Shown here: positions 16,725 through 26,122 of the stretch, one piece after another
How positions within the stretch are numbered: position 1 is the stretch's first letter
Layout: every line of letters starts with the position of its first letter
NCBI RefSeq assembly: GCF_030149515.1
Contig: NZ_JASBRI010000028.1
Coordinates: 55,933-119,932, forward strand
Direction of reading: 5' to 3'
Length of the DNA: 64,000 nucleotides
Source of the DNA: Maricaulis sp.
Lineage (GTDB): Bacteria > Pseudomonadota > Alphaproteobacteria > Caulobacterales > Maricaulaceae
Notes under the pieces: generated by a model
What the model saw: the letters and a program-made list of their open reading frames with translations, nothing else
The model's database searches: none
What the model was told of the DNA's origin: nothing
Made by a program: the position numbers and the translations under genes

Positions 16725-17330
16725 CTACTGTGCCGCGGCGAGGTTCTCGGCGGCAAATTCCCAGTTCACCAGGTGTTCGAGGAAGGCCGAGATGTAGTCG
16801 GGACGGCGGTTCTGGAAGTCGAGATAATAGGCGTGTTCCCATACATCCATTGTCAGAAGCGGGGTGATGCCGGCCTCGGTCAGCGGTGTTTCCGCATTCA
16901 GCGTCTTGCGCACTTCCAGCTTGCCGTCCTTCAGCACCAGCCAGGCCCAGCCAGAGCCGAACTGGGTGGCGCCGGCCTTGGCGAAGGCGTCCTTGAACGC
17001 GTCGACGGAGCCGAAATCGCGATCGATCATTTCGGCCAGCTGGCCGGTCGGCTGGCCGCCCCCATTGGGCCGCATGGATTGCCAGTAAAAGGTGTGGTTC
17101 CAGATCTGGGCGGCATTGTTGAAGATGCCCTGCTGTTCCGGCTTCCCGGCGGTTTCGCGGATCACGTCTTCCAGCGATTTCGGTGCCAGCTCCGTCCCTT
17201 CGACCAGGCCGTTGAGGTTCTTCACATAGGCGGCGTGGTGCTTCCCGTGGTGGAATTCCAGTGTCTCAGACGAGATATGGGGAGCCAGCGCATCCTTGGC
17301 GTAGGGAAGATCGGGCAGGGTGAAAGCCAT
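16725..17330 (-). CDS. sodB: superoxide dismutase, Fe-type
   Basis: 201 residues, cytoplasmic. Converts superoxide to hydrogen peroxide and oxygen. The metal ligands are visible: His27, His79 (in [13 protein letters not shown]), Asp162 and His166 (in [11 protein letters not shown]). The Gln in NNAAQIWNH is the outer-sphere residue typical of the iron enzyme. I chose the ATG at 17330; an extended frame upstream adds unrelated sequence. A second, periplasmic Cu/Zn dismutase is encoded at 41497-42054. Confidence 0.95.
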   Translation of the reverse strand: MAFTLPDLPYAKDALAPHISSETLEFHHGKHHAAYVKNLNGLVEGTELAPKSLEDVIRETAGKPEQQGIFNNAAQIWNHTFYWQSMRPNGGGQPTGQLAEMIDRDFGSVDAFKDAFAKAGATQFGSGWAWLVLKDGKLEVRKTLNAETPLTEAGITPLLTMDVWEHAYYLDFQNRRPDYISAFLEHLVNWEFAAENLAAAQ

Positions 17331-17437
17331 GAAAACCTCACATTGGACTGAAAGTGGGAAGGATAAAGGCCTTGCCGGCCATTGTTCGATGCCCGGACAT
17401 ATGGTGTGGGAGACGGCTCTGTCCACCGGTTAAGCAC

Positions 17438-18253
17438 ATGCCCGAGAACGATTTCGACACTTTGCTCAGATCCGCCGATCCGGATCGGCGTCTGGCCGCC
17501 CTGTTCGCCCCGCCCGACGTGCGGCAGCGGCTGTTCGCGCTCTATGCCTTCAACCAGGAGATCGGCAAGATCGCCGAGGCGACGTCCGAAGGTATGATCG
17601 GAGAGATGAAACTGACCTGGTGGCGCGAGGCGGTCGCCGATCTCTACCTGAGCGAACCGAAGATCCGCCGCCATGCGGTCACAGAAGGCCTGGCCGGATT
17701 GACGGACCGGCTCGCCGAGCCCGACCTGACGGCGCTGATCGCCGCGCGTTACGACGATATCGGGGCCCGGCCCTTTGCTTCGCTGGACGATGTTCTGGCC
17801 TATGTCGACGCGACGGCGGGACAGTTGATGCAATTGGCGCTCACGCTCTGCGAGGCCGAGTTGGATGCGGATGTCGTGCGTGCTGCCGGGCGGGCCTGGG
17901 GCCTGACCGGTCTGCTGCGTGCCTTTCCGGTGCGCGCCAAGATCGGCCGGGCGCCGGTGGGCGGTGACGATCTCGGCCGGGTGGGGGCGACGCCGGCCAT
18001 GCTGGCCCAGGGGCTGGGTGAGGAGAAGGTCGCCGAGGCAATCAAACCGGTGCGCGACGCCGCGGAATCCGCTCTGACCGATCTCGACACGGCCGGGCCG
18101 CTGCCTGCTGAAACAGTGCCTGCGCTGGGCTATGCCCGGCTGGCACGGGGCTATCTGGACCGGCTTCCCGGGAAGCCCTACCAGCTTGCGCCGGAGCGGC
18201 CGCTGCTGCCGCGCCAGCTGCGCCTGACCTGGCTGTCGCTGACTGGCCGGTGA
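17438..18253 (+). CDS. squalene/phytoene synthase-fold protein, NDUFAF6-like
   Basis: 271 residues, all-helical. The family pattern FALYAFNQEIGKIAE and GEMKLTWWREAV is clear, but the two Asp-rich (DxxxD) metal motifs of true prenyl synthases are absent: the first reads FNQEIGKIAE. This matches the alphaproteobacterial group related to mitochondrial NDUFAF6, an assembly factor of respiratory complex I, rather than a carotenoid or hopanoid enzyme. No terpenoid genes are nearby. It is divergent from sodB. In related genomes the same gene often follows secDF, supporting orthology. Confidence 0.75.
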   Translation: MPENDFDTLLRSADPDRRLAALFAPPDVRQRLFALYAFNQEIGKIAEATSEGMIGEMKLTWWREAVADLYLSEPKIRRHAVTEGLAGLTDRLAEPDLTALIAARYDDIGARPFASLDDVLAYVDATAGQLMQLALTLCEAELDADVVRAAGRAWGLTGLLRAFPVRAKIGRAPVGGDDLGRVGATPAMLAQGLGEEKVAEAIKPVRDAAESALTDLDTAGPLPAETVPALGYARLARGYLDRLPGKPYQLAPERPLLPRQLRLTWLSLTGR

Positions 18254-18341
18254 CATTTTCTTTTACAGGACTAGAGTTGAAGCTGGGGCCCGGATCGCGC
18301 ATCACGGCCCGTCAAGAAGAATCGATCAGGGAGACGACGTC

Positions 18342-19037
18342 ATGTTCCACGCGCTCATCACCGGCGCCAATCGCGGTCTCGGCCTCGAGCATGCGCGGCA
18401 ATTGCTGGAACGCGGCTGGCACGTGACCGCCGCCGTGCGTAATCCGGATGCCGCGGCCGAGCTGAAGGCCCTGCCCCAGGGCGAGGGCAAGCTGGACGTG
18501 GTGGCGTACGATGCGGCCGATCTGGGTGCGGCCGGCAAACTGGCCAGGCTGGTCGACGGGCCGATCGACCTTCTGTTCGCGAATGCTGGGATGATGACGC
18601 CCACGACGCGGCAATTCGGTTCCGCGGCCAACGAAGACATGACCCTGGAATTCCGGGTCAATTCGATCGCGCCGCTGGCCCTGGCAGAAGCCTTCGCCGA
18701 TCGGGTCGCGGCGTCGGACATGAAAGTTATCGCATTGCAGTCGTCGCGGATGGGCTCTATCGCCGACAATGGATCGGGCGGTGCTTACGGTTACCGGGCC
18801 TCGAAGGCCGCCCTGAATGCGATCGGCAGGTCGCTGAGCCATGATCTCAAGGACCGTGGCATCGTCGTTCTGATCCTGCATCCGGGCTGGGTACGCACCG
18901 ATATGGGCGGTCCCAACGGCCAGCTGACCGTTCGGGAAAGCGTCGAGGGACAGCTGGATCTGATCGCGCGGGCCTACAACCAGCCGGCAATGTCCGGCCG
19001 TTTCTTCCATGTGTCGGGCCAGGACCTGCCCTGGTAG
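18342..19037 (+). CDS. short-chain dehydrogenase/reductase
   Basis: 231 residues, classical SDR. The cofactor motif TGANRGLG is at 7-14, NAG at the end of strand 4 (LLFANAGMM), and the catalytic YxxxK appears as YGYRASKAAL with a preceding Ser (SSRMGS). Carbonyl reductase-like members share this pattern; the substrate cannot be named. Start ATG at 18342 has a GGGAGACGA ribosome binding site. It converges with the methyltransferase gene. Confidence 0.85.
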   Translation: MFHALITGANRGLGLEHARQLLERGWHVTAAVRNPDAAAELKALPQGEGKLDVVAYDAADLGAAGKLARLVDGPIDLLFANAGMMTPTTRQFGSAANEDMTLEFRVNSIAPLALAEAFADRVAASDMKVIALQSSRMGSIADNGSGGAYGYRASKAALNAIGRSLSHDLKDRGIVVLILHPGWVRTDMGGPNGQLTVRESVEGQLDLIARAYNQPAMSGRFFHVSGQDLPW

Positions 19038-19069
19038 ACCGGTCCTGACCGTCGCACTTTTTGCAGGGT

Positions 19070-19693
19070 CTATTTCTTCGCGATCACCATGACGCGGCTC
19101 TTGGAGACGTGTTCCGCCGTGAGGTGCGGGCCGTCCTCGCTGAATTCCAGCGTGGTGTCGTCGCGTTCGATCACGTCGCGAAGCGTGTTCATGTACGCGT
19201 CGTCGGCAAGCGTCAGCGCGTTGAAGGAAACGGCCAGGCGCGCGCCCGGCTTCAACCCGTCGACGATCGCCGGGAGACATTCCGCCGGCGCGGCGCCGAC
19301 CGAAACGGCGCCCACGGCGGCCACAACGTCGTAATCCTTGAACATCGCCGTATCCGGCACGCCCAGCGGCGTCTTGAAGAGCTCGTTGTAGAGCCCCTTG
19401 GCGCGTGCCTTTTCGAGCATGCCTTCGGAGATGTCGCAGCCGTCGAGCCGGTTGAAACCGGCTTCCTTGAGGGCGCTGCCGGACAGGCCCGTACCGCACG
19501 CCCAGTCGAGAATGCGCGGATTGGACTGCGTTGCCGGCAGACACTGTTTCAGCGCTGCGGCGATACGCCCGGGTGTCTTGTATGAATTCGTGCCGAGATC
19601 GTCGTCATAGCTGCTGGCCCAATCGTCATAGGCTTCGCGCTGCTCGCCCTGATCGTCGACGGTGTAGATCTTGTCCAAGTAAGTATCAGTCAT
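19070..19693 (-). CDS. class I SAM-dependent methyltransferase
   Basis: 207 residues. The Rossmann SAM motif ILDWACGTGLSG (about 68-79) is followed by the acidic strand end GCDISEGMLEKAR. The N-terminal YDDWASSYDDDLGTNSYKTP region matches the Williams-Beuren-like methyltransferase group. The substrate is unknown. The frame stays open far upstream through trmFO, but the ATG at 19693 begins the homologous protein and lies in the gap between the genes. Confidence 0.8.
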   Translation of the reverse strand: MTDTYLDKIYTVDDQGEQREAYDDWASSYDDDLGTNSYKTPGRIAAALKQCLPATQSNPRILDWACGTGLSGSALKEAGFNRLDGCDISEGMLEKARAKGLYNELFKTPLGVPDTAMFKDYDVVAAVGAVSVGAAPAECLPAIVDGLKPGARLAVSFNALTLADDAYMNTLRDVIERDDTTLEFSEDGPHLTAEHVSKSRVMVIAKK

Positions 19694-19764
19694 GCCCCAA
19701 GGCAAGCATGCTGAAATGGGGAAGTCCACCGCTGCCCCGTAAAGCTTCCATGACGAATGCAGGT

Positions 19765-21156
19765 CTAGGCGTTCTGCCAGGCCGACAGGTCGTCGAGCGC
19801 GCGAGCGCTCATGGCCATTTTGCGCGCCACGCCTTTCGCCTTGCCGCGAATACGCTTGCCCTCGGCGTCGACTTTTGGCGTTTCGATAGCGGGGAAGAGG
19901 CCGAAATTGACGTTCATCGGCTGGAACGAGCCCTTGCCGCCGTCCAGATGACCGCCCGTGACATGCGCGATCAGCGCACCCATCGCCGTTGTCGCGGGCG
20001 GTGCGCCGATCGGCCGGCCCAGCCGTTCCGCAGCCGCATAACGCCCGGCGAGAAGACCCATCGCGGCGCTCTCGACATAACCCTCCACCCCGATCAGCTG
20101 GCCGGCAAAGCGCAAGCGCGGCCGCGACTTCAGCCGCAGCTGGCTGTCCAGCAATTTCGGCGAGTTGAGGAATGTGTTGCGGTGAATACCGCCCAAACGC
20201 GCGAACTGGGCCCCTTCCAGGCCCGGGATCATGCGGAAGATATCGGTCTGGGCGCCGTATTTCATCTTGGTCTGGAAGCCGACCATGTTGAACAGCGTGC
20301 CCAGCGCATTGTCCTGTCTCAGCTGCACGATGGCCCAGGGTTTCACGGTCGGGTCGTGCGGATTGGTCAGGCCGACCGGTTTCATCGGGCCATGGCGCAG
20401 GGTCTCGCGGCCACGCTCGGCCATGACCTCGATGGGCAGGCAGCCGTCGAAATAGGGCGTGTCGGCTTCCCACTCCTTGAACTCAGTCTTGGGGGCGTCC
20501 AGCAGGGCGTCGATGAAGGCGTCGTACTGGGCCTTGTCCATCGGACAGTTGAGATAGGCTTTCTTCTCCGCCTCCGTTTCGCCCTTGTCATAGCGCGACT
20601 GGAACCAGGCCTTCTCCAGATTGACGCTCTCCCGGTAGATCACCGGAGCAATGGCATCGAAAAAGGCCAGTTCGCCTTCGCCGGTCTCGTCCAGGATGGC
20701 TTTTGACAGGCTGTCGGAGGTGAGGGGGCCGGTGGCGATGATCACGCTGTCCCACTCTTCCGGCGGCAGGCCGGACACCTCGCCGCGCTCGACGGTGACC
20801 AGCGGATGCTCGCTCAAGGTCTTTGTGACGGCGGCGGAGAAAGCGTCGCGATCGACCGCCAGCGCACCGCCGGCCGGCAGACGGTTCCTGTCGCCCATCG
20901 TCAGGATGATCGAGTTCAGCTGCCGCATCTCCTCATGCAACAGGCCGACAGCATTGGTGCGGTGATCGTCCGAGCGGAAGGAGTTGGAACAAACCAGTTC
21001 GGCCAGCCCGTCCGTCTTGTGGGCATCGGTGCCCTTCACCCCGCGCATTTCGTGCAGGATCACGGGCACGCCGGCGCAAGCCAGCTGCCAGGCGGCCTCG
21101 GAGCCGGCCATGCCGCCACCGACGATATGGACGGGTTTCATCGCGTTTTCGGTCAT
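19765..21156 (-). CDS. trmFO: methylenetetrahydrofolate--tRNA-(uracil(54)-C(5))-methyltransferase
   Basis: 463 residues. A flavin enzyme that makes ribothymidine at position 54 of tRNA using methylene-THF. The FAD-binding N-terminus [18 protein letters not shown] and the family block [10 protein letters not shown] followed by [10 protein letters not shown] are clear; [16 protein letters not shown] is also typical. Three ATGs (21165, 21156, 21141) are possible; none has a strong ribosome binding site, and I give the middle one. Confidence 0.93.
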   Translation of the reverse strand: MTENAMKPVHIVGGGMAGSEAAWQLACAGVPVILHEMRGVKGTDAHKTDGLAELVCSNSFRSDDHRTNAVGLLHEEMRQLNSIILTMGDRNRLPAGGALAVDRDAFSAAVTKTLSEHPLVTVERGEVSGLPPEEWDSVIIATGPLTSDSLSKAILDETGEGELAFFDAIAPVIYRESVNLEKAWFQSRYDKGETEAEKKAYLNCPMDKAQYDAFIDALLDAPKTEFKEWEADTPYFDGCLPIEVMAERGRETLRHGPMKPVGLTNPHDPTVKPWAIVQLRQDNALGTLFNMVGFQTKMKYGAQTDIFRMIPGLEGAQFARLGGIHRNTFLNSPKLLDSQLRLKSRPRLRFAGQLIGVEGYVESAAMGLLAGRYAAAERLGRPIGAPPATTAMGALIAHVTGGHLDGGKGSFQPMNVNFGLFPAIETPKVDAEGKRIRGKAKGVARKMAMSARALDDLSAWQNA

Positions 21157-21201
21157 GCGCGGCATATCGAGCCGGCACGCAGGGGAGTCAATGGGGATGG
21201 C

Positions 21202-22470
21202 TCAGTGGCCGGCCGCGTCTGCCCCGTTTTCGGCTTCCTCGGTCCCGGCCGGCCGGACCGCATCCTGGATCCGGTCGCGCATCTGCTCGACCGCGGTGTC
21301 CGAACGGCTGACCCCGGCTTCACACACGGCATCGAGCGCGGCCCACTGCGTGTCTTCCAGCGCCGGTTCTCCGGACCAGTCCAGCGCCGCCGCCGCTGCG
21401 CGGGCGCGGGCGGCTCGCCGGGCCGTGTCCGGATGGGTGCGCAGCACAGCGCGCAGCCAGGCTTCGGCGCGGGTGCCCGAATCCGGTGGTGCGGTCGCGT
21501 CATCGCCGTCATTGCCGGCCTCTGTGTCGGCTTCCATGTCTTCGAACACCACCTGCATGCGCTCGAAGAAATCGGCGAGTGCGTGCGGGTTGAGATCGGC
21601 AGTGTGGAGGTATTGCAGCGCATATGCGTCGGCCTCGGCCTCAGCGCCGCGCGAATGACGCAGGCTTTCCAGGGTGGCGCCGGTGCGGGCGAGCTCCTGG
21701 CCGGCGCCGGAGCCGCCGCCGATGAGGAATTCGAGCAATACGCCGAAGCCCATCTCCCGCAATTGCGCGGCCATGACATGGCGGTGGGCGATATGGGCCG
21801 CTTCGTGGGCCAGTACGCCGGCGAGTTCGTCCGGGCTCTTCATCTCGTCGATCAGCTCGTCGGTAATCACGATATGGCCGCCCGGCAGCGCGAAGGCATT
21901 GGGGAAGTGTGCGTCGACAATGCGCGGGCGGAATTCGAAGGGCGAGTCCGAGACGGCGTGAAGGCGCCCGGCCAGCTCGTCGAGCGCGGCCTGGGCTGTG
22001 TCGGTGGTTTCGCATTCGTCGGTGAACCAGGCGACGAACTGGTTGGAGCGTTCGCCCAACCGGTATTCGACGTCCACGGGTATGGCATGGGCAAGCGGAT
22101 GGGACAGGGCGGGCAGGCCGAAGAAAAGGAAGCCTGCGATGCCGGCCGCCGTCGCCGTTAGCGTGCCGCCGAGTATCCAGGTGCCGCGCCGGGCCTGGCC
22201 CGGATCCAGCAGTTTCGGCAACAGCGCCCGCAGGCTGGCCACGCTGTCAGGTTCGATGCTCAGCCGGGCGTCAGACCCGCGTTCGGTCAGGACAACCGCC
22301 CCGTCCGGCCGGTCGGGCAGGCGTTTGAGCCGCCGGATGCGCCAATAAACGCGCAGCGCCTCTCCGGTAATAGCCAGCCGCCGACCCTCGACGGCAATCG
22401 TGACGGCGTGGATCGCTGCCGTATCGCCGTCGGCGAAGGTGCCGGTTATGACAGACGGATCAGATGACAT
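21202..22470 (-). CDS. M48 family metalloprotease with one membrane anchor
   Basis: 422 residues. The N-terminal 85 residues form a small beta-rich domain (DUF7092-like, inferred), then a transmembrane helix (about 95-118), then the protease: HEAAHIAHRH contains the HExxH zinc motif and RGAEAEADAYALQYL supplies the third ligand Glu. Related BepA/LoiP-type proteases act on the outer membrane, but this one is anchored in the inner membrane. The start overlaps the end of the DUF898 gene by 11 bp, so the two are coupled. Confidence 0.87.
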   Translation of the reverse strand: MSSDPSVITGTFADGDTAAIHAVTIAVEGRRLAITGEALRVYWRIRRLKRLPDRPDGAVVLTERGSDARLSIEPDSVASLRALLPKLLDPGQARRGTWILGGTLTATAAGIAGFLFFGLPALSHPLAHAIPVDVEYRLGERSNQFVAWFTDECETTDTAQAALDELAGRLHAVSDSPFEFRPRIVDAHFPNAFALPGGHIVITDELIDEMKSPDELAGVLAHEAAHIAHRHVMAAQLREMGFGVLLEFLIGGGSGAGQELARTGATLESLRHSRGAEAEADAYALQYLHTADLNPHALADFFERMQVVFEDMEADTEAGNDGDDATAPPDSGTRAEAWLRAVLRTHPDTARRAARARAAAAALDWSGEPALEDTQWAALDAVCEAGVSRSDTAVEQMRDRIQDAVRPAGTEEAENGADAAGH

Positions 22471-23644
22471 TGCCGATATCGAATGCGTCGGCGAGCCCCT
22501 CGCCGGATTTCGGTCCCCGGTCGGCATTCTGGCGGATCGTTTCGATATCGATTTCGCCATTGGCCTCCAGGCGGTTGAAAACATAGCGCCACAGCCGCAT
22601 CTGCGCGATGGGCAGGCCGAAGCCCAGCGTGAAGACGATGATCAGCAAGTTGACCACATAGACCCAGCCCAGGCTGAGAAAGCCCGCCCGCAACCGGAAA
22701 TCCAGATCGTCCAGGCCCAGGATTTCGGCCTTCCGGCGTAGCAGCGCGGCCGCATAGGGCAGGGAGAAGAGGCCGACCACTGCAAAGAAGACGAACAGCG
22801 CCGCATACATTTTCACGATCATCATGAGGGTCGGCGTCGCCGGAACCTCGCCTGAGGCGAGGTCGGGCCAGATCAGCGCCATATAGACAACGACAAACGC
22901 GATATAGCCGATCACTCCGGAAAACCAGGCGAGCGCAAAGGCGGGATAAAGAGGGCCGGCAAGACCTTCATCCTCCTGCAGGATCGTGAACTGGCGGTCG
23001 CCATAGAAGGTTTCGCGCCAGAGCCGGCGGGTCAGGCGCATCTCGGCGGCAGGACTGTACCAGCCCAGAGTGATGATGCTCAGCAGCGCATAGCCGATGG
23101 TGGCCCAGGCATAGCCGTTGGCCGAGCCGGCCTGGCCCAGCCGGATACTGCGCCAGGTCGTGCGCGAGAGGCGATAGCGCCGCGCCACCCACATGGCGAT
23201 GCCCAGCAGCCAGTAGAAAAAGAGCAGGAAGGGGATATAGGCCACGCCGAAGACAAGCATGAAATGCTCCGGCGGCAGCAGCAGCTGGCCGGCGAAGAAG
23301 AGTGCATAGACCGGCAGGAAAATCGCGATCATCACAAAGATGAAGGAGCGGAACAATTCCCAGCCTGTACCGGTATATTCCAGCGGTATGCCGTTGATCG
23401 TGGTCGTCGACCAGAGATAGCGCCGCACCCGTGTGCGTCCCCAGAAACGCCAGAGGGTCAGGGTAACGATGTTGAGCAGCGCGTTGAGCAGGGTGATGGG
23501 GGCAATGCCGCCCCAAGTGGCGGAACTGGCGAAGACAAGGCTCTCCCCGCGCCGGGCCCCGGCGGTGTCGGGAAGCGGTTGGGGCGGCGTACCGGCATCC
23601 TCCGGAACCGCGCTCGTTCCGGCTTCCCCCGTCTCGTCTGTCAT
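22460..23644 (-). CDS. DUF898 (YjgN-like) membrane protein
   Basis: 394 residues, about eight hydrophobic helices after a 30-residue Pro/Ala-rich N-terminus. The family pattern LNIVTLTLWRFWGRTRVRRYLWSTTTINGIPLEYTG-type block (about 60-95) is distinctive: a helix, W-R-F/W-G-R-T-R, then a repeated unit later (LIIVFTLGFGLPIAQMRLWRYVFNRL). DUF898 has no established function. The ATG at 23644 starts the homologous region. Coupling with an M48 protease suggests a joint envelope role, as inference only. Confidence 0.85.
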   Translation of the reverse strand: MTDETGEAGTSAVPEDAGTPPQPLPDTAGARRGESLVFASSATWGGIAPITLLNALLNIVTLTLWRFWGRTRVRRYLWSTTTINGIPLEYTGTGWELFRSFIFVMIAIFLPVYALFFAGQLLLPPEHFMLVFGVAYIPFLLFFYWLLGIAMWVARRYRLSRTTWRSIRLGQAGSANGYAWATIGYALLSIITLGWYSPAAEMRLTRRLWRETFYGDRQFTILQEDEGLAGPLYPAFALAWFSGVIGYIAFVVVYMALIWPDLASGEVPATPTLMMIVKMYAALFVFFAVVGLFSLPYAAALLRRKAEILGLDDLDFRLRAGFLSLGWVYVVNLLIIVFTLGFGLPIAQMRLWRYVFNRLEANGEIDIETIRQNADRGPKSGEGLADAFDIGNVI

Positions 23645-23929
23645 GGACGCCCCCGGCACTCGAACAGGCCGACACGTTAGCGTGGCGCGAGCTCCGGTCA
23701 ATGTGGAACCGGCCCCGGATGGCAACCTGAAGTAGCGGGTGTTCCGCCGATGGCTCTGGCGCGGCGGGACGGGGCAGATGCATTTCCTGGCCAGTACGGC
23801 CGCCCTTGTGTGTGCACCGAAACGATGCGGCATGCGGTGCGTTCGGGCAGGGCCTGACGGTGCACTTTCACTTCAAACTGCGCTAGAGGGTCCAAATTCG
23901 CTCGTTTTTCCGGAGCCGCGGACCCGTCC

Positions 23930-24820
23930 ATGCCCCAATCCCAAGTCCCTGTCCTGCGCAGTGTGTTCGCCGCCTATGCCTTTTTCATTGCGCACTGGCG
24001 TCCGATCCTCGTGGCGGGAATACCCTATACGGCAGCATACGCAGCGCAGCTGGCGCTGTTGCAGACACAGCGTGCGGGTGACGCGCAGGCGGTCCTGGGG
24101 CTCGGGCTGATGGCGCTGTCCATCGTCACGCTTGTGACCAGCGTGGCACTGTCGGCAGCGGCGTTGCGCATGGCCGTGCGCGGGGATTTCGGTGGCTGGC
24201 TGGGCCTGCGTCTGGGGCAGGACGAGTTCCGGATCTTCGTCGTGTCCATCCTGGTAGCGCTGCTCACCCTGATCGTCTTTGTCCTGGTCTTCCTGTTCTG
24301 GGGCACATTGTTCGGCACGATTGCGGCGGGCAGTCTGGAACGCGCGGGCATCGACCCGGAAACGGCCGGCTTCGATCTCGCCCAGGCGACCGGTTATATG
24401 GGAACTGCAGACTGGGTCATCGTGGTCCTGTCCGGACTGGCGGGGCTGGCGATCGTGGCCTGGTTGTCGGCACGCCTGGTGCTCTCGCTTCCCGCCACGA
24501 TTGCCCAGGGGGCGATCCGCGTGATGAAGGTCTGGCCGCTCAGCCACCGCAATGGCTGGCGGATCGCTGCGGCGCTCGTGCTGGCGGGCGTGCCGGTGAC
24601 CATTGTCGAGCTGGGCCTGTATGAGGTGCTGAGCGCGATGCTGGGCCATCGCGTGATCGACGTGACCGCCGTTCTCGGGCCGGAATTCGCCGAAACGCCG
24701 GGCATTGCCCGCATGCGCGAATACAGCCTGTGGATGGGTCTGTTTTCGGCGATCAATATTCCCGTGTTTTCCGGTCTCTACGCCTATATCCACCAAAACC
24801 GCACGCGCGCTCTCGCCTAG
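23930..24820 (+). CDS. polytopic membrane protein of unknown function
   Basis: 296 residues with about six hydrophobic helices (near 25-45, 55-80, 100-130, 165-190, 215-240, 265-285). No recognised motif. It is divergent from the DUF898/M48 pair across 285 bp, and another membrane protein of similar style follows 91 bp later. The shared layout of long helices with charged loops suggests the two downstream genes are distant relatives, but I cannot show homology by eye. Confidence 0.75.
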   Translation: MPQSQVPVLRSVFAAYAFFIAHWRPILVAGIPYTAAYAAQLALLQTQRAGDAQAVLGLGLMALSIVTLVTSVALSAAALRMAVRGDFGGWLGLRLGQDEFRIFVVSILVALLTLIVFVLVFLFWGTLFGTIAAGSLERAGIDPETAGFDLAQATGYMGTADWVIVVLSGLAGLAIVAWLSARLVLSLPATIAQGAIRVMKVWPLSHRNGWRIAAALVLAGVPVTIVELGLYEVLSAMLGHRVIDVTAVLGPEFAETPGIARMREYSLWMGLFSAINIPVFSGLYAYIHQNRTRALA

Positions 24821-24911
24821 CGGGGGACGGGGCGGGGCCGCTTCCCTCTGGCACCTGTGGATGGATCGGGCATCATGGCGGCCTCGTCAGAAAAGGCCGG
24901 GAGGGGTCGCC

Positions 24912-25964
24912 ATGACGTCACGCCAATTCGATATCGGCACTGCCATCTTCTACTTTTTCAAGCGCTTCGGTGAAAATCCGGGCGGCGCGATCTGGATCGC
25001 GCTGTGTCAGGCTGCCCTGGTTGCCGTCTTGGTTGCCGGCGCCTTTGCCATCATGATTCCGGCCTGGGAAAACCTGGTCGAACTGGTCATGCTCGAGGAG
25101 AGCGGCCGGCTCAGCGAGGAGGAGGCCGTCGCCCGGGTCTTCGCCATGATGGGGCCGAGCCTGATCGTGCTCACCCTCGCCTCGCCTGTCGCCATTGTCT
25201 GCGCCTTGATGTTCCAGGGCGCCTGGCTGCGCTTTCTCACACACGGAGAAGTGAAACCGGGCATTCCCTTCCGGATCGGCGGAGACGAAATCCGCCTTCT
25301 GGGTGTGAACCTGCTCTATATCGCCCTGGCCATCGCCGCGTATGCGGTCGTCGCCGTGATCTTCGTGGTCACGGGCGTGGGCGCGGCCTTCTGGATCGAG
25401 GGCAGTGGCCATGATGTGGGCGCAGGTATCGGCGCCGGGCTGATGATGATGACGGTAGTCCTGGCGGTGATGGTTGCCGCGCTGATTGTGGCGGTCAAAC
25501 TCGCTTCGGCCCCCGCGATGAGTGTGCGCGAACGGCGGTTCCGCTTCTTCGAGAGCTGGAGTGCGACGAAGGGCGTATTCTGGCACATGCTGGTCAGCTA
25601 TGCCGCCGTCGCGGTGATGATGCTGGTGATCTCCACCATTCTCGGGTTTTTCGTGCAGATCCTGCTGCTGGGCGCGATGTGGCCGTTGATCAACGAGATA
25701 ATCCAGCTGGACATGGCAGGCGGCGCGTCGGATCCGCAGCAGGTCTTCGACATGCTGGGCAATTATTTCTCCCACCCGGGTACGATTGCTGTCCTGATCG
25801 CGGTGTTCCTGGCGGGGTATGCGGTGCAGATCGCGCTGGAAGGCATGTGGCACGGTGTGGGTGCCTACAATGCCGTGCGCAATGATGGCGGCGAGAGCCG
25901 CGATCTTGACGCGCCGACGCTGGAGGACGGGCATCCCATGGGCAGTTCGCCGAGCGAGGGTTAG
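24912..25964 (+). CDS. polytopic membrane protein of unknown function
   Basis: 350 residues, about six hydrophobic helices, no known motif. The N-terminus (about 1-25, RQFDIGTAIFYFFKRFGENPGG) is amphipathic, and helices near 30-55, 80-105, 130-160, 170-195, 225-260 and 290-315 are visible. The ATG at 24912 lies at the end of the 91 bp gap; the longer open frame upstream overlaps the previous gene and is not coding-like. Followed by a near-ideal terminator palindrome. Confidence 0.75.
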   Translation: MTSRQFDIGTAIFYFFKRFGENPGGAIWIALCQAALVAVLVAGAFAIMIPAWENLVELVMLEESGRLSEEEAVARVFAMMGPSLIVLTLASPVAIVCALMFQGAWLRFLTHGEVKPGIPFRIGGDEIRLLGVNLLYIALAIAAYAVVAVIFVVTGVGAAFWIEGSGHDVGAGIGAGLMMMTVVLAVMVAALIVAVKLASAPAMSVRERRFRFFESWSATKGVFWHMLVSYAAVAVMMLVISTILGFFVQILLLGAMWPLINEIIQLDMAGGASDPQQVFDMLGNYFSHPGTIAVLIAVFLAGYAVQIALEGMWHGVGAYNAVRNDGGESRDLDAPTLEDGHPMGSSPSEG

Positions 25965-25987
25965 CGGCTCTGCACGGTTCAAGATTG

Positions 25988-26015
25988 GCGGCCCGGTTCG
26001 ATCGAACCGGGCCGC
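25988..26015 (+). terminator. 28 bp perfect palindrome, terminator-like
   Basis: GCGGCCCGGTTCGA and its exact reverse complement TCGAACCGGGCCGC abut at 26001/26002, followed by TTGTT. In RNA this gives a 12 bp stem with a 4-base loop, 24 bp after the membrane protein stop. Best read as an intrinsic terminator. Confidence 0.7.
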
Positions 26016-26122
26016 TTGTTCCTGGGCGATCGCATGAGGATCGCAACCTAAGAGTATTTCTGATAATCTGTCGCCATCAGGCTGTATCGTGCGGTCTGAC
26101 AATGCGACAGGGAGACTGTGCC

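Noticed and set aside
17438..18253. Carotenoid or hopanoid synthase
   Set aside because: The Asp-rich catalytic motifs are absent.
19694..20473. N-terminal extension of the methyltransferase reading back into trmFO
   Set aside because: The extension overlaps trmFO in another frame; the ATG at 19693 begins the conserved protein.
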